A DNA stretch of 64,000 bases from CAYQJS01 sp964417895 (GTDB taxonomy: Bacteria; Chloroflexota; UBA6077; SHYK01), in contig CAYQJS010000031.1 of NCBI GenBank assembly GCA_964417895.1, forward strand, positions 1-64,000. The letters run 5' to 3'. Position 1 is the first letter of the stretch, and every line of letters begins with the position of its first letter. A model generated the notes under the pieces. That model did not search any database. It had not been told where the DNA came from and saw only the letters and a program-made list of their open reading frames with translations. Below are positions 1 through 8,113 of this stretch, in pieces. A program made the position numbers and the translations under genes.

Positions 1-59
1 CATGCTTAGCTTGGCCACCACTTATGTATAAGGATGAGCCCAGAGGGAGAGGGGGGAGG

Positions 60-485
60 CTAGGCCGGCCGAAACTTTGGCAGCGTGCACTCCGGCGTCG
101 CATCCTCGAAGACGACTTGCACCGGCATGCCGACCTTCACCTCTTCCCACGGAACCTCGATGACGTTGCTGGTCAGAACAACGTTGTCGTCGGTGCCGTC
201 AATCGTGATGTTGGCGATGGCGTAGGGCGCATCCCTGGCGAACGCGGGGACTGAGACATAGTGCACCACGACGTACGAGACGACCTTCCCCGTCTCGGGT
301 ACCTTCGCCCATTCGAATTCCCACGAGTAGCAGGATGGGCATACGCCCTGGGGGGGCCAGCGGAAGCGCCCGCATGCTGTGCACCGCTGCGCGCGCAGCT
401 CGTGTGCTCGGCACGCGTCCCAGAACGGCTTCGTGTCGGGGTCGGGCGTCGGCACCGGTTTCGCATACTCGACGGCAGTGTCCAT
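60..485 (-). CDS. DUF35 / OB-fold zinc-ribbon protein, thiolase partner
   Basis: 141 aa. The N-terminal half carries a rubredoxin-like zinc ribbon (C35-x2-C38 and C49-x2-C52) and the C-terminal half (about residues 65-141) an OB-fold, the standard layout of the DUF35 family. Such proteins are known to bind thiolase-like enzymes, for example the Ltp2 retro-aldolase of steroid side-chain breakdown, and to channel acyl-CoA. It lies 5 bp downstream of a thiolase-like gene on the same strand, so the two are almost certainly one operon and one complex. The ATG at 485 was chosen because a longer reading would overlap the thiolase and precede the family's usual start. Substrate unknown. Confidence 0.9.
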   Translation of the reverse strand: MDTAVEYAKPVPTPDPDTKPFWDACRAHELRAQRCTACGRFRWPPQGVCPSCYSWEFEWAKVPETGKVVSYVVVHYVSVPAFARDAPYAIANITIDGTDDNVVLTSNVIEVPWEEVKVGMPVQVVFEDATPECTLPKFRPA

Positions 486-490
486 CCCGC

Positions 491-1678
491 TTACCCCCTT
501 CGAAGCAGCATCGAGCTGCCGCCCGCTTCGCCGCACACCAGGGCGATCTCCGGATTCCGCACCTGCCGGCACATCGACCGATCGTAGGTATGCGGCCCCT
601 CGCAGAGGTCGTCCACTACGCCTTCGGGACGGAGCTGCTGCACCGCCTCAATGACGTGGTTCTGTCCGTGGATGTGTGCCTCAGAGAGCAGCCCGCCGTG
701 CGTGTTGACCGGGCACGAGCCATCAAGCTTGTTGTGGCCCTCGCGTACCCATGCCCCCACCTCCCCCTTCTCGACGAGGCCGTAGTCCTCGATGTGCGTC
801 AGGCACATCAGTGTGAAGGGGTCGTAGATCTCGGCGAAGCTGACGTCCTTGGGCGTGATCCCCGCCCCTCCGTAGAGGAGTGGAGCGGCGTTGGCCGCGT
901 TGGTCTCCCACAGCCCGCTTGTCGGGCCCGAGCCTCCGACGCCGGACATGATGGACACTGGCGTTTGCTTGAGGTCACGCGCCCGCTCCGCGGAGGTGAT
1001 GACCATCGCCACCGCGCCGTCCGTCTCCTGGCAGCAGTCCAGCAAACGGAAGGGGTAGACGATCCAGCGCGAGTTCTGGTGGTCGTCGATGGTGATCGGC
1101 CCCTTGGGGCGCATCATGGCCTTGGTGTTCAGCAGCGCGTGCTCGCGCTCGGTGACTGCGAGGTGGGCGAAGTCCAGGCTCGTCGTGCCGTATTTGGCCA
1201 TATGCGCGGTCGCGACGTGGCCGAAGGTCGCCGCCGCGTGATGGTTGCCGAACGGTGTCCTGAACTGGTCTTCTCCACTGACCTCCTCGGCTCTGCGGGT
1301 GCGAGTTCCGCGTCCCTCGCTGTACCGGTTCATCGCTCGGTACAGGAGAACGTAGTTGCAGATGCCCGCATGGACGATCGAGGCCGCCGTCATCACGGCG
1401 GAGCAGTTCCAGCTCCCTCCCCCGTTGTTGAACACCTCGAAGTTGCACTTCTCGAGGCCGAGCCCCCGCACCATCTCACGCGGCGCAGCCGTGTCGGCGT
1501 GTTTGTGGAAATGCGTCATCACCCCGTCGATCTGTTTTGGCGAGAGGCCGGCGTCGAAGATCGCCTTGAGGCTTGCTTCGAGCGCGAGGTTCAGCGCCGT
1601 GGTGCCGGAATGGCGGGTAAACGCCGTCCAGCCGATCCCGACGATGGCTGTCTTGTCCTTGATCGCTTGCTCAGGCAT
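491..1678 (-). CDS. thiolase-like (SCP-x/Ltp2-type) acyl-CoA C-C lyase
   Basis: 395 aa, thiolase fold of the SCP-x/lipid-transfer-protein branch. Start ATG follows AAGGAGGAG by 3 bases. The region that holds the nucleophilic cysteine in true thiolases reads GGGSW (residues 86-90), so the cysteine appears to be replaced by glycine; the histidine of the NTHGGL motif and the CEG-x-H stretch near the C terminus remain. Loss of the cysteine together with a DUF35 partner resembles Ltp2-type retro-aldolases, which cleave a beta-hydroxyacyl-CoA without a cysteine. I therefore infer an aldolase/lyase rather than a thiolase. The first nine residues and the start region are nearly repeated at the start of the binding-protein gene upstream. 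Confidence 0.87.
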   Translation of the reverse strand: MPEQAIKDKTAIVGIGWTAFTRHSGTTALNLALEASLKAIFDAGLSPKQIDGVMTHFHKHADTAAPREMVRGLGLEKCNFEVFNNGGGSWNCSAVMTAASIVHAGICNYVLLYRAMNRYSEGRGTRTRRAEEVSGEDQFRTPFGNHHAAATFGHVATAHMAKYGTTSLDFAHLAVTEREHALLNTKAMMRPKGPITIDDHQNSRWIVYPFRLLDCCQETDGAVAMVITSAERARDLKQTPVSIMSGVGGSGPTSGLWETNAANAAPLLYGGAGITPKDVSFAEIYDPFTLMCLTHIEDYGLVEKGEVGAWVREGHNKLDGSCPVNTHGGLLSEAHIHGQNHVIEAVQQLRPEGVVDDLCEGPHTYDRSMCRQVRNPEIALVCGEAGGSSMLLRRG

Positions 1679-1700
1679 GGGCTCCTCCTTCCGTGCCTTG

Positions 1701-1826
1701 CCCCTTCCCCCCTGGAGGGGGAAGGCTGGGATGGGGGGCGCCCCCCTCCCTAACCCTCCCCCGCAAGGGGGGAGGGGACAGTGGGACGCGCCCTCACCCC
1801 CGCCCTCTCCCAGAGGGAGAGGGGGA
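1701..1826. repeat. three dispersed palindromic repeats of the CCCTCCCC type
   Basis: Three adjacent hairpin-forming units, each a C-rich arm (CCCTCCCC or CCCTCTCCC), a short loop such as CGCAA, and a G-rich arm (GGGGGAGGGG). The same family recurs near 16.6, 28.0, 30.8-31.0, 35.7, 47.4, 48.4, 59.0-59.3 and 61.4 kb. It fills the gap between a binding-protein gene and the thiolase-like gene; the hairpins could also weaken read-through or protect mRNA ends. Confidence 0.85.
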
Positions 1827-1831
1827 TGGAA

Positions 1832-3658
1832 TCACTGAATCGTCCAGGTATGCGAGCTCATCGCGAGGCGGCCGCGGTTCTTCGGCGGCACGCGGTTAAT
1901 CCCGCTCACGTTCGAGCGGACCGCCGCCACCTCGGCGTCGTAGTACAGCGGGAGATAGGGCAGGTCGCGCAGGGCGATGAGCATCATTTCGCGGAAGGGC
2001 ACGATCTTGGCGTCGAAAGGAAACGCGCCCTCGATGGCCTTGTCCAGGGCCTCCACCTCCTCCGTGCAATAGCCCGCAGGATTCGACCGATGATAGGACC
2101 AGTTGGTTCGCCACGGCGCGCGCTCGCACGAGTACCGGCTCGTAGCCCCACCGACCGGTGAAGACACCATCGCGTGGTTACGGATGCCCGGGAACTTGGC
2201 CATCCACTCGTCGTCGCTGGCCCGGGCGCGCGGCACGAAGTTGAGCTGCGTGTCGATTCCCACCTGCTTCCAGAAGTCTGCAACCGCGGTGGCCGTGCTC
2301 TCGGCCTCGGAGCCGATGGCCCGGTACTCCAGCTCGAACTTCGCCCCGCTCGCGTTCACCAGGATGCCGTCGGGGCCCCTCTGCCAGCCGGCGTCGGCCA
2401 GCAGTTGCTGCGCTCGGTTGGGGTCGTATGGGTAGCGCGGCGCGCCTTCCGCCACCTTCGCGTAGTCCGGGTCCTGGGGCGGGACCCAGGCTTCGGCCAC
2501 CGACGTGAACCCGCCGAACTTCTCCTGCACCAGCGTCTGGCGGTCCATCGCGTGAAGCAGCGCTTGGCGCACCCGCACATCGGCGAGGGCGGCCGGCCGC
2601 TGGAACTCGGGATAGTACTGGATGGCCAGGAGCGCGATCTGATACGGGTTGAAGATGACTTTCCCCTCGTTCGTGCCGCTCCAGCGGTTGCCCAGGAGAA
2701 TTCCCTCGGCCATGGTCAGCCCGCCCTCAGCGGCGTTGCCATGGAGCGTGGTGTGCACGTCGCCGCTCAGGAGGGCCGAGATCAGCACCCTGGTGTCCCC
2801 GTAGAACCGCAGCATGATGTGCTTGATCCTGGGCCTCCCCAGGATGTAGTCGTCGTGAGCTACAAGCTCCATGTGGCTTCCGAACTCGAGGCGCGCCAGC
2901 TTGTATGGCCCGAGCCCGATGAAATCGGTATTCCAGAACGGGTGGTTTATGAAGCGGAGCTTGTCGGTCCGGTAGGACTCCTCGAGGATGCGCCGGGGCA
3001 GCGGGTAGATCATGCGCATATCGATGGTGTCGGCCTCGGCCTCCCAGAGGTTCCAGGTCGCCCTGAGCGTGTAGTCGTCGAGGGCCTCCATGTTCCTGAT
3101 GCGCTCGAACCGGTCGCGGGAGGCAAATGGGATGTCGTGATCGGTGGCGGTCTTCCAGAAGAAGATCATGTCGTGGACGGTGAACTCGACACCATCGTGC
3201 CACTTTACGCCGCGCTTGATCCTGTAGATCGTCTCGGATGTGCCGTCGTCGAAGAGCTTCCACGTGCCGTTGTCGAGCCTCGGGGCCTCGGCTGCGATGG
3301 CCGGGAACCACCGACCCTGCTCGTCCTGGAGGAACAGGTTCCCGTGGATCAGGTCTTCGACGTACTTGTTCTGCATGTTGTTGAGCTGCGAGAAACCACG
3401 CACTTCCGAGGCGATGCCGATCACGAGGGTCTTGTCCGTGATCTGCTCGCCGCCCTGCGCCAGGAGCGGGGATTGCGCTCCGACGTCGAAGTTGCCGCCG
3501 CTCGAGCCCGCCGAGAGGGCATCCTGCCGCACGAAGGCTGAGCCGTCGCCAGGCCGCGCCGGCGCACACGCCAGGACAAGAAACAGCACCACGCCAACGA
3601 GGGCCGTCCCTCTCATGGTGAGCCTGCTCGCCTTGTGCTTGATCGCTTGCTCAGGCAT
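1832..3658 (-). CDS. SBP_bac_5 family lipoprotein (peptide/nickel-type solute-binding protein), copy 1
   Basis: 608 aa. Lipoprotein signal with lipobox LVLAC (Cys31), then an extracytoplasmic binding protein of family SBP_bac_5 (DppA/OppA-like), recognised by the WHDG-x-x-FT motif, the VRQALLHAMDRQTL stretch and the C-terminal NRVPPKNRGR region. It should capture a small organic ligand outside the membrane for an ABC importer. The start at 3658 follows GGAGGAG; it puts 14 residues (MPEQAIKHK...) ahead of the expected signal start MRGTALV. No permease or ATPase is adjacent. It is closely similar along its whole length to the next upstream gene, so the two are a tandem duplication. Ends in TWTIQ. 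Confidence 0.93.
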   Translation of the reverse strand: MPEQAIKHKASRLTMRGTALVGVVLFLVLACAPARPGDGSAFVRQDALSAGSSGGNFDVGAQSPLLAQGGEQITDKTLVIGIASEVRGFSQLNNMQNKYVEDLIHGNLFLQDEQGRWFPAIAAEAPRLDNGTWKLFDDGTSETIYRIKRGVKWHDGVEFTVHDMIFFWKTATDHDIPFASRDRFERIRNMEALDDYTLRATWNLWEAEADTIDMRMIYPLPRRILEESYRTDKLRFINHPFWNTDFIGLGPYKLARLEFGSHMELVAHDDYILGRPRIKHIMLRFYGDTRVLISALLSGDVHTTLHGNAAEGGLTMAEGILLGNRWSGTNEGKVIFNPYQIALLAIQYYPEFQRPAALADVRVRQALLHAMDRQTLVQEKFGGFTSVAEAWVPPQDPDYAKVAEGAPRYPYDPNRAQQLLADAGWQRGPDGILVNASGAKFELEYRAIGSEAESTATAVADFWKQVGIDTQLNFVPRARASDDEWMAKFPGIRNHAMVSSPVGGATSRYSCERAPWRTNWSYHRSNPAGYCTEEVEALDKAIEGAFPFDAKIVPFREMMLIALRDLPYLPLYYDAEVAAVRSNVSGINRVPPKNRGRLAMSSHTWTIQ

Positions 3659-3680
3659 GGACTGCTCCTCCCCCAAGAAC

Positions 3681-3743
3681 TGTCATGCTGAGCGACAGCG
3701 AAGCATCTGCCGAGAGATCCTTCGCCGGCGGCTCAGGATGACA
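3681..3743. repeat. TGTCAT-CTGAG palindromic element (family A)
   Basis: About 63 bp bounded by TGTCATGCTGAG and CTCAGGATGACA, which are inverted copies of each other, with AGCGAAGCATCTG and GATCCTTCGC inside. Other copies lie at 12101, 17669, 57764, 59836 and 59915. It occupies the gap between the two tandem binding-protein genes. Confidence 0.85.
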
Positions 3744-3795
3744 TAATGAACGCGCCTTCTCGTCCCTAATCCGCAATCCGCCAGCAATCCGCAAC

Positions 3796-5607
3796 TCACT
3801 GGATCGTCCAGGTGTGCGCGTGCATGCCGATCCTACCCCGATTCTTCGGCGGTACGCGGTTGATTCCGACGACGTCGGAGCGTACCGCCACCGCCTCGGA
3901 CTCGAAGTAGAGGGGCAGATAGGGAAGGTCCGTCAGGGCGATCCGCATCATATCGCGGAAGGGCTCCATGCGCGCGTCGAACGGGAAGGCGCGCTCGAAC
4001 GCATTGAACGAGCGTTCCATCTCGGGCGTGCAGTACCCCGCGGGATTGCTCGTGTGGGTGAACCAGTTGTTTCGCTCGGAGGCAACCCGCGTACACGTGT
4101 ATCGGCTCGAGGCGCCACCCACGGCCACCGAGACCATGTCATGGTTGCGCGCACCCGGGAACTTGGCCATCCACTCGTGGTCGGTTGTCCGCGCGCGGGG
4201 CACGAAGTTCAGCTGCGTCTCGATACCCACGCGCTTCCAGTAGTCGGCAATCGCGGCGGCCGTGGTCTCGGCGTCCACACCTACGGCTCGATACTCCAGC
4301 TCGAACTTGCCGCCACTCGTATTGGCGAGCATTCCATCCGCCCCGCGTTGCCAGCCCGACTCGGCGAGGAGCTGCTGCGCACGGCCCGGGTCGAATGGGT
4401 ACCGAGTGAGGCCCTCGGCCATCATCGGATAATCCGGGTCGTCTCGCGGAACCCATGCCTCGGCCACGGAGGTGAACCCGCCGAACTTCTGCTCCACGAG
4501 TGTCTGCCGGTCGATGGCGTGCAGCAACGCCTGGCGCACGCGCACGTCTGCAAGGGCCGCGGGCCGCTGAAACTCCGGATTCCACTGAACGGCCAGCAGC
4601 GCGATGCGATAGGGGTTGAAGAGCACCTTGCCCTCGCGCGTCTCGCTCCAGCGCGTCCCGAGGAGAATGCCATCGGCCATCGACAGGGCTCCTTCCGACG
4701 TGCCTCCATGCAGGGTCGCGTGCGCATCGCCACTCAGGAGCGAAGCGATCAGCACGTTCGTGTCATGGTAGAAGCGCACCACCACATGCTTGATGCGCGG
4801 CCTTCCGAGGATGTATTCGTCGTTCGCCACCAGTTCGATGTGGCTGCCGTGCACGAAGCGCGCCACCTTGTAGGGCCCCAGCCCGACGAACTCGGTGTTC
4901 CAGTACGGGTGGTTGATGAAGCGCTGCTTGTCGGTGTTGTAGGACTCCTCGAGGATATGTCTCGGGAGGGGCCACATGAGCCGTAGGTCGATGGTGTCTC
5001 CCTCGGGCTCCCAGATGGTCCAAGTCGCCTTCACGGCGTAGTCGTCCAGGACCTCCATGGCTTTGATCGTCTGCACGCGATCGTGGGACCAGGGGATGTC
5101 CTTATCCCTTGCGATCGTCCACCAGAACACGATGTCGTGGACGGTGAATTCGACGCCGTCGTGCCACTTGACGCCGCGGCGGATCTTGTAGATGGCGTCC
5201 GACGTGCCGTCTTCGTTCAGCTTCCAGGTGCCGCTGGCGAGGCTCGGGGCCTCGGCGGCGATGGCCGGGTGCCAGCGGCCCTGCTCGTCCTGGATGAACA
5301 GGTTGCCCAACACCAGGTCCTCGACGTACTTGTTCTGCATGTTGTTGAGGTTGGAGAAGCCACGGACCTCGGACGCGATACCGATAACCAGCGTCTTATC
5401 CGTGATCTGATCGCCGCCCTGGACCTGCAAGGCGGACTGCGCTCCAGCTTCGAAGTTGCCGCCTCCGGCGCTCGCGGGTTGGGATTCCTGGCGAACGAAA
5501 GCCGAGCTGGAGCCAGGGCGCTGGGGCGCGCAGCCCTGGGCAATGAGAATCATCACCGCCAGAATCGATCCGAAGCCGCCCACGCCACCGGATTGCTGCG
5601 CCCCCAT
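3796..5607 (-). CDS. SBP_bac_5 family lipoprotein, copy 2
   Basis: 603 aa. The ATG at 5607 follows GAGGAGGTCGAC and gives a clean lipoprotein signal with Cys26 (LIAQGC). The mature part has the WHDG-x-x-FT motif, the VRQALLHAIDRQTL helix and the same GINRVPPKNRGR and TWTIQ ending as the downstream neighbour, with which it shares most residues, e.g. the QITDKTLVIGIASEVRGFS stretch. Extracytoplasmic ligand binding for an ABC importer encoded elsewhere is the likely role; ligand unknown. It is probably the first gene of a minus-strand unit continuing through the second binding protein to the thiolase-like/DUF35 pair. Confidence 0.93.
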   Translation of the reverse strand: MGAQQSGGVGGFGSILAVMILIAQGCAPQRPGSSSAFVRQESQPASAGGGNFEAGAQSALQVQGGDQITDKTLVIGIASEVRGFSNLNNMQNKYVEDLVLGNLFIQDEQGRWHPAIAAEAPSLASGTWKLNEDGTSDAIYKIRRGVKWHDGVEFTVHDIVFWWTIARDKDIPWSHDRVQTIKAMEVLDDYAVKATWTIWEPEGDTIDLRLMWPLPRHILEESYNTDKQRFINHPYWNTEFVGLGPYKVARFVHGSHIELVANDEYILGRPRIKHVVVRFYHDTNVLIASLLSGDAHATLHGGTSEGALSMADGILLGTRWSETREGKVLFNPYRIALLAVQWNPEFQRPAALADVRVRQALLHAIDRQTLVEQKFGGFTSVAEAWVPRDDPDYPMMAEGLTRYPFDPGRAQQLLAESGWQRGADGMLANTSGGKFELEYRAVGVDAETTAAAIADYWKRVGIETQLNFVPRARTTDHEWMAKFPGARNHDMVSVAVGGASSRYTCTRVASERNNWFTHTSNPAGYCTPEMERSFNAFERAFPFDARMEPFRDMMRIALTDLPYLPLYFESEAVAVRSDVVGINRVPPKNRGRIGMHAHTWTIQ

Positions 5608-6052
5608 GTCGACCTCCTCACGTGGAGTCCTCACGTCTATCACGCTTGGCGGACGATGTCAATGATTGGAGAGATCCGGGGGACGATCTGCCGGTCCTTC
5701 CGCTCTCCCACAGGGCTACGGCCTGGCGGCGCGGAAGGGGGGTTGGAGGGCCCGACGCCCACTCGCCGGTTCAGGCGAAGAGCAGCTGGAAAATGCGTAA
5801 TGTGGGACGTAGTGTAGCGTTCGGCCCGCGGGCGCTATCCGCCCTTGCAGATGGTGGCTCGGGATCGCCCAAGGCCATTCTGTTCTGGGGGGGCGGACAA
5901 GGCGCACGCTCGGCCGACAGCTCCGAGCGATCAACAGAGGCCCCAGGGTATCCTGAGCCGCGGGCGTCAGCCGACGAGATGGCGGACAGCCTTCCGTCAG
6001 CTGTCGCCGCGATGAGTGCGAGTTCGATGAGTGCAGGTTCAAGGAGGGAGCA
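5608..6052. other. 445 bp divergent intergenic region
   Basis: Lies between a minus-strand binding-protein gene and a plus-strand hydrolase gene, so it should hold promoters for both. I see no repeat of the common families, no protein-like reading frame and no convincing RNA structure. The only clear signal is the AAGGAGGGAGCA ribosome site just before 6053. Confidence 0.5.
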
Positions 6053-6931
6053 ATGCCAGGTAGCCTCGCGTACGATCCTGAGCGGCAATACCCCGTCACC
6101 GAGCGCGACGTGATCTATTTGCAGCTCGGAGACGAAGCACTTCCTGCCCGCATCTACCAGCCAGAGGGAGAGGGCCCATTTCCTCTGATGGTCGACGTGC
6201 ATGGCGGGGCCTGGCACGCGGGCAGCTATAAGCAGAACCACCTCCTGGACCGGGCGATCGCGTCGGCTGGCATGGTGGTGACGGCGTTCGAGTTTCGCCG
6301 TGCCCCTGCCCACCCGTATCCAACGCAGGTGCAGGACGTTCACTACGGCATCCGCTGGGCGAAGGCTCACGCAGGCGAGTTCAACGCATCACCCGAGCAT
6401 GTTGGCGGACTCGGTACCTCGGCCGGCGGCCACACGTTGATGCTCATCGCGATGAAGCCCCAAGATCCACGCTATGCTGCGCTCTCGCTTCCAGAGGCTC
6501 CCGACGTGGACGCGACAATCGCCTACACGTTAATGCTCTGGGCGGTCCTCGACCCCCATGCTCGCTATCTCTACGAGAAGAGAGAAGAGCTGGACCACGC
6601 CGAGGCGTCTGTAGACTACTTCCTCACTGAGGAGGCTATGCGGGAGGGGAATCCTCAGGGCATTCTCGACCGGAAGGAATCCGCGCTCCTTCCCCCCACG
6701 CTGATCGTCCAGCCCGTGCCAGACCGCACCATCCCGCGCGAGATTCCCGAGCGATTCTCCGAGGCCTTTCGCGCAGCGGGTGGATCGATCGATCTCGAAT
6801 GGTTCCCGGCGGAAGACCATGCCTTTGCGCGGGGGCCCAGCCCGGGAACGGATCGCGCGCTCGCAGTCATGAAGGCCTTCGTCGCCCGCCAGTTCCCGCC
6901 GGTCCATGCTGCGCAGACTGCTGCAAACTGA
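6053..6931 (+). CDS. alpha/beta hydrolase (hormone-sensitive-lipase / alpha-beta hydrolase-3 type)
   Basis: 292 aa. Oxyanion-hole motif HGGAW at residues 50-54, nucleophile elbow GTSAGG with Ser123, and an EDHAF segment near residue 260 supplying the catalytic histidine. No signal peptide, so a cytoplasmic esterase or lactonase acting on small esters. Strong ribosome site AAGGAGG before the ATG. It is first of a plus-strand set with two VOC genes and an epimerase-like gene, suggesting one degradation pathway. Substrate cannot be told from sequence. Confidence 0.9.
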   Translation: MPGSLAYDPERQYPVTERDVIYLQLGDEALPARIYQPEGEGPFPLMVDVHGGAWHAGSYKQNHLLDRAIASAGMVVTAFEFRRAPAHPYPTQVQDVHYGIRWAKAHAGEFNASPEHVGGLGTSAGGHTLMLIAMKPQDPRYAALSLPEAPDVDATIAYTLMLWAVLDPHARYLYEKREELDHAEASVDYFLTEEAMREGNPQGILDRKESALLPPTLIVQPVPDRTIPREIPERFSEAFRAAGGSIDLEWFPAEDHAFARGPSPGTDRALAVMKAFVARQFPPVHAAQTAAN

Positions 6932-6974
6932 GCGAGGGTATACTCCGGCCGAGACTGCCGTGGAGGAGATAGGA

Positions 6975-7559
6975 ATGGCTGACACACAGCCGAGAAGCGC
7001 GGCGGAGCGCGATCTGCGCCTCCTGCACCTCGACCACTTCAACGTGCCGGTGCGCGACCTCAACGTTGCCCGAAGGTTCTACTGCGACGTTCTCGGAGGC
7101 GCCGTGATCACGGAACCGGAGTGGCGGCGCCACGAGGGCGGCGGCCGCAGGAGAGGGGCGCACCTCGACGTTCAGCTCTTCAACGACGAAGGTCACATCA
7201 ACGCGTTCTGGCAGCCGTGGGGCCAGCCCGCGCCCGACCAGCTGTTCCCCCACCGCGCGTTCCGCGTCTCCGACGCGGCCAGGCTCGACGAGATGATCGG
7301 CCGGCTGGTGGATGCCCAGGTGCCCTACATACTGGCCACCGTTCTGGCCACCGGGCAGGACGCCCGGGAGGGAGCGCCCGTGCCCGTGTCGCTCTACTTC
7401 CGCGACCCGGATGGGAACCAGCTCGAGCTGCGGTGCGAGGCCTACCCGTTTCGCCCCGCCATCAAGGTGGGCGCATTCGACCCGACCTTGCAGTATTACC
7501 CGTGGAGAGACTGGCGCGCGGCCGTAACAGACGGCGGGCCGCCGAGCGAGGAGCGCTAG
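6975..7559 (+). CDS. VOC (glyoxalase/bleomycin-resistance/dioxygenase) superfamily protein
   Basis: 194 aa. Begins with a typical VOC pattern (LDHFNVPVRDLNVARRFY) and has the closing YFRDPDGNQLELR strand with its glutamate. The start at 6975 follows GGAGGAGATAGGA; a longer upstream reading would overlap the hydrolase. VOC proteins are metal-dependent isomerases, lyases, dioxygenases or resistance proteins. The gene is 2 bp from a second VOC gene, so the two may form a heteromer or act in consecutive steps. Confidence 0.88.
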   Translation: MADTQPRSAAERDLRLLHLDHFNVPVRDLNVARRFYCDVLGGAVITEPEWRRHEGGGRRRGAHLDVQLFNDEGHINAFWQPWGQPAPDQLFPHRAFRVSDAARLDEMIGRLVDAQVPYILATVLATGQDAREGAPVPVSLYFRDPDGNQLELRCEAYPFRPAIKVGAFDPTLQYYPWRDWRAAVTDGGPPSEER

Positions 7560-7561
7560 CG

Positions 7562-8113
7562 ATGCCCAGGCCGAATCCCCAACCAACACAATCGGTCGAT
7601 CTGGACAGCGTCGACCGCTTCACCTTGCCAGTCCGAGACCTGGCAAAGGCCGAGCTGTTCTACACTCAGGTGCTCGGTGGCGACATCGTGCAGCGCGACG
7701 CCGTCGAAATTGGGCAGCGGGACCACCCCGCGATCCGGGTGCACATGTGCGACGGCGTGGACGTCGTCCTGGTCCGGCAGTATTACGGATGGCTGCCGGT
7801 CGATAGCACCAATCCCCACTGGGGCTTTGCCATCCCCGGTGCGGACGTCGACATGTGGGTCGAGCACCTGAAAGAGTGGGAGGTACCCAGCGCTATGGTC
7901 TTCCGCGAAGACGACCAGGAAGCAATGGGTGTGCCCACGCGGGTGGAGGTCCATTTCCTCGATCCGGACGGCAATCAGATCGAGCTGGTCGCCTGGGATT
8001 ACCCGATGAACGACCGGGTGTGCCGCGGCCAGTACGACTCCTGGGAACTTCCCTACAAGCACCGCGACTGGCCCCCGAGCTCAGCACGGCATCTGCTGGG
8101 CAAGCCTGAATGA
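7562..8113 (+). CDS. VOC superfamily protein, second gene of pair
   Basis: 183 aa. Starts with DRFTLPVRDLAKAELFYTQV and ends the domain with VHFLDPDGNQIELVAWD, both typical of the VOC fold; the glutamate in the closing motif is a usual metal ligand. The ATG at 7562 follows GAGGAGCGCTAGCG, which lies inside the end of the preceding VOC gene, and its stop overlaps the next start (ATGA at 8110), so translation is probably coupled across all three. Function is not more precise than a small-molecule metalloenzyme or binding protein. Confidence 0.88.
   Translation: MPRPNPQPTQSVDLDSVDRFTLPVRDLAKAELFYTQVLGGDIVQRDAVEIGQRDHPAIRVHMCDGVDVVLVRQYYGWLPVDSTNPHWGFAIPGADVDMWVEHLKEWEVPSAMVFREDDQEAMGVPTRVEVHFLDPDGNQIELVAWDYPMNDRVCRGQYDSWELPYKHRDWPPSSARHLLGKPE

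Noticed and set aside
1..59. Start of another gene at the left window edge
   Set aside because: Too short and mostly palindrome arm (GAGGGAGAGGGGGGAGG); no reading can be supported.
335..1753. Long plus-strand open frame opposite the thiolase-like gene
   Set aside because: In GC-rich DNA the frame opposite a real gene often stays open. Its translation has no family resemblance and it contains the repeat at its end; the minus strand gives a clear enzyme.
1701..1826. Intrinsic terminator
   Set aside because: The hairpins lack a following T-run on either strand and the same sequence also occurs inside genes.
2174..3541. Long plus-strand open frame opposite binding-protein copy 1 (similar ones at 3814-4986, 25287-26318, 29631-30737, 34651-35724, 35822-36955)
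   Set aside because: All are mirror frames of SBP_bac_5 genes with Arg/Gly/Val/His-rich translations and no motif.
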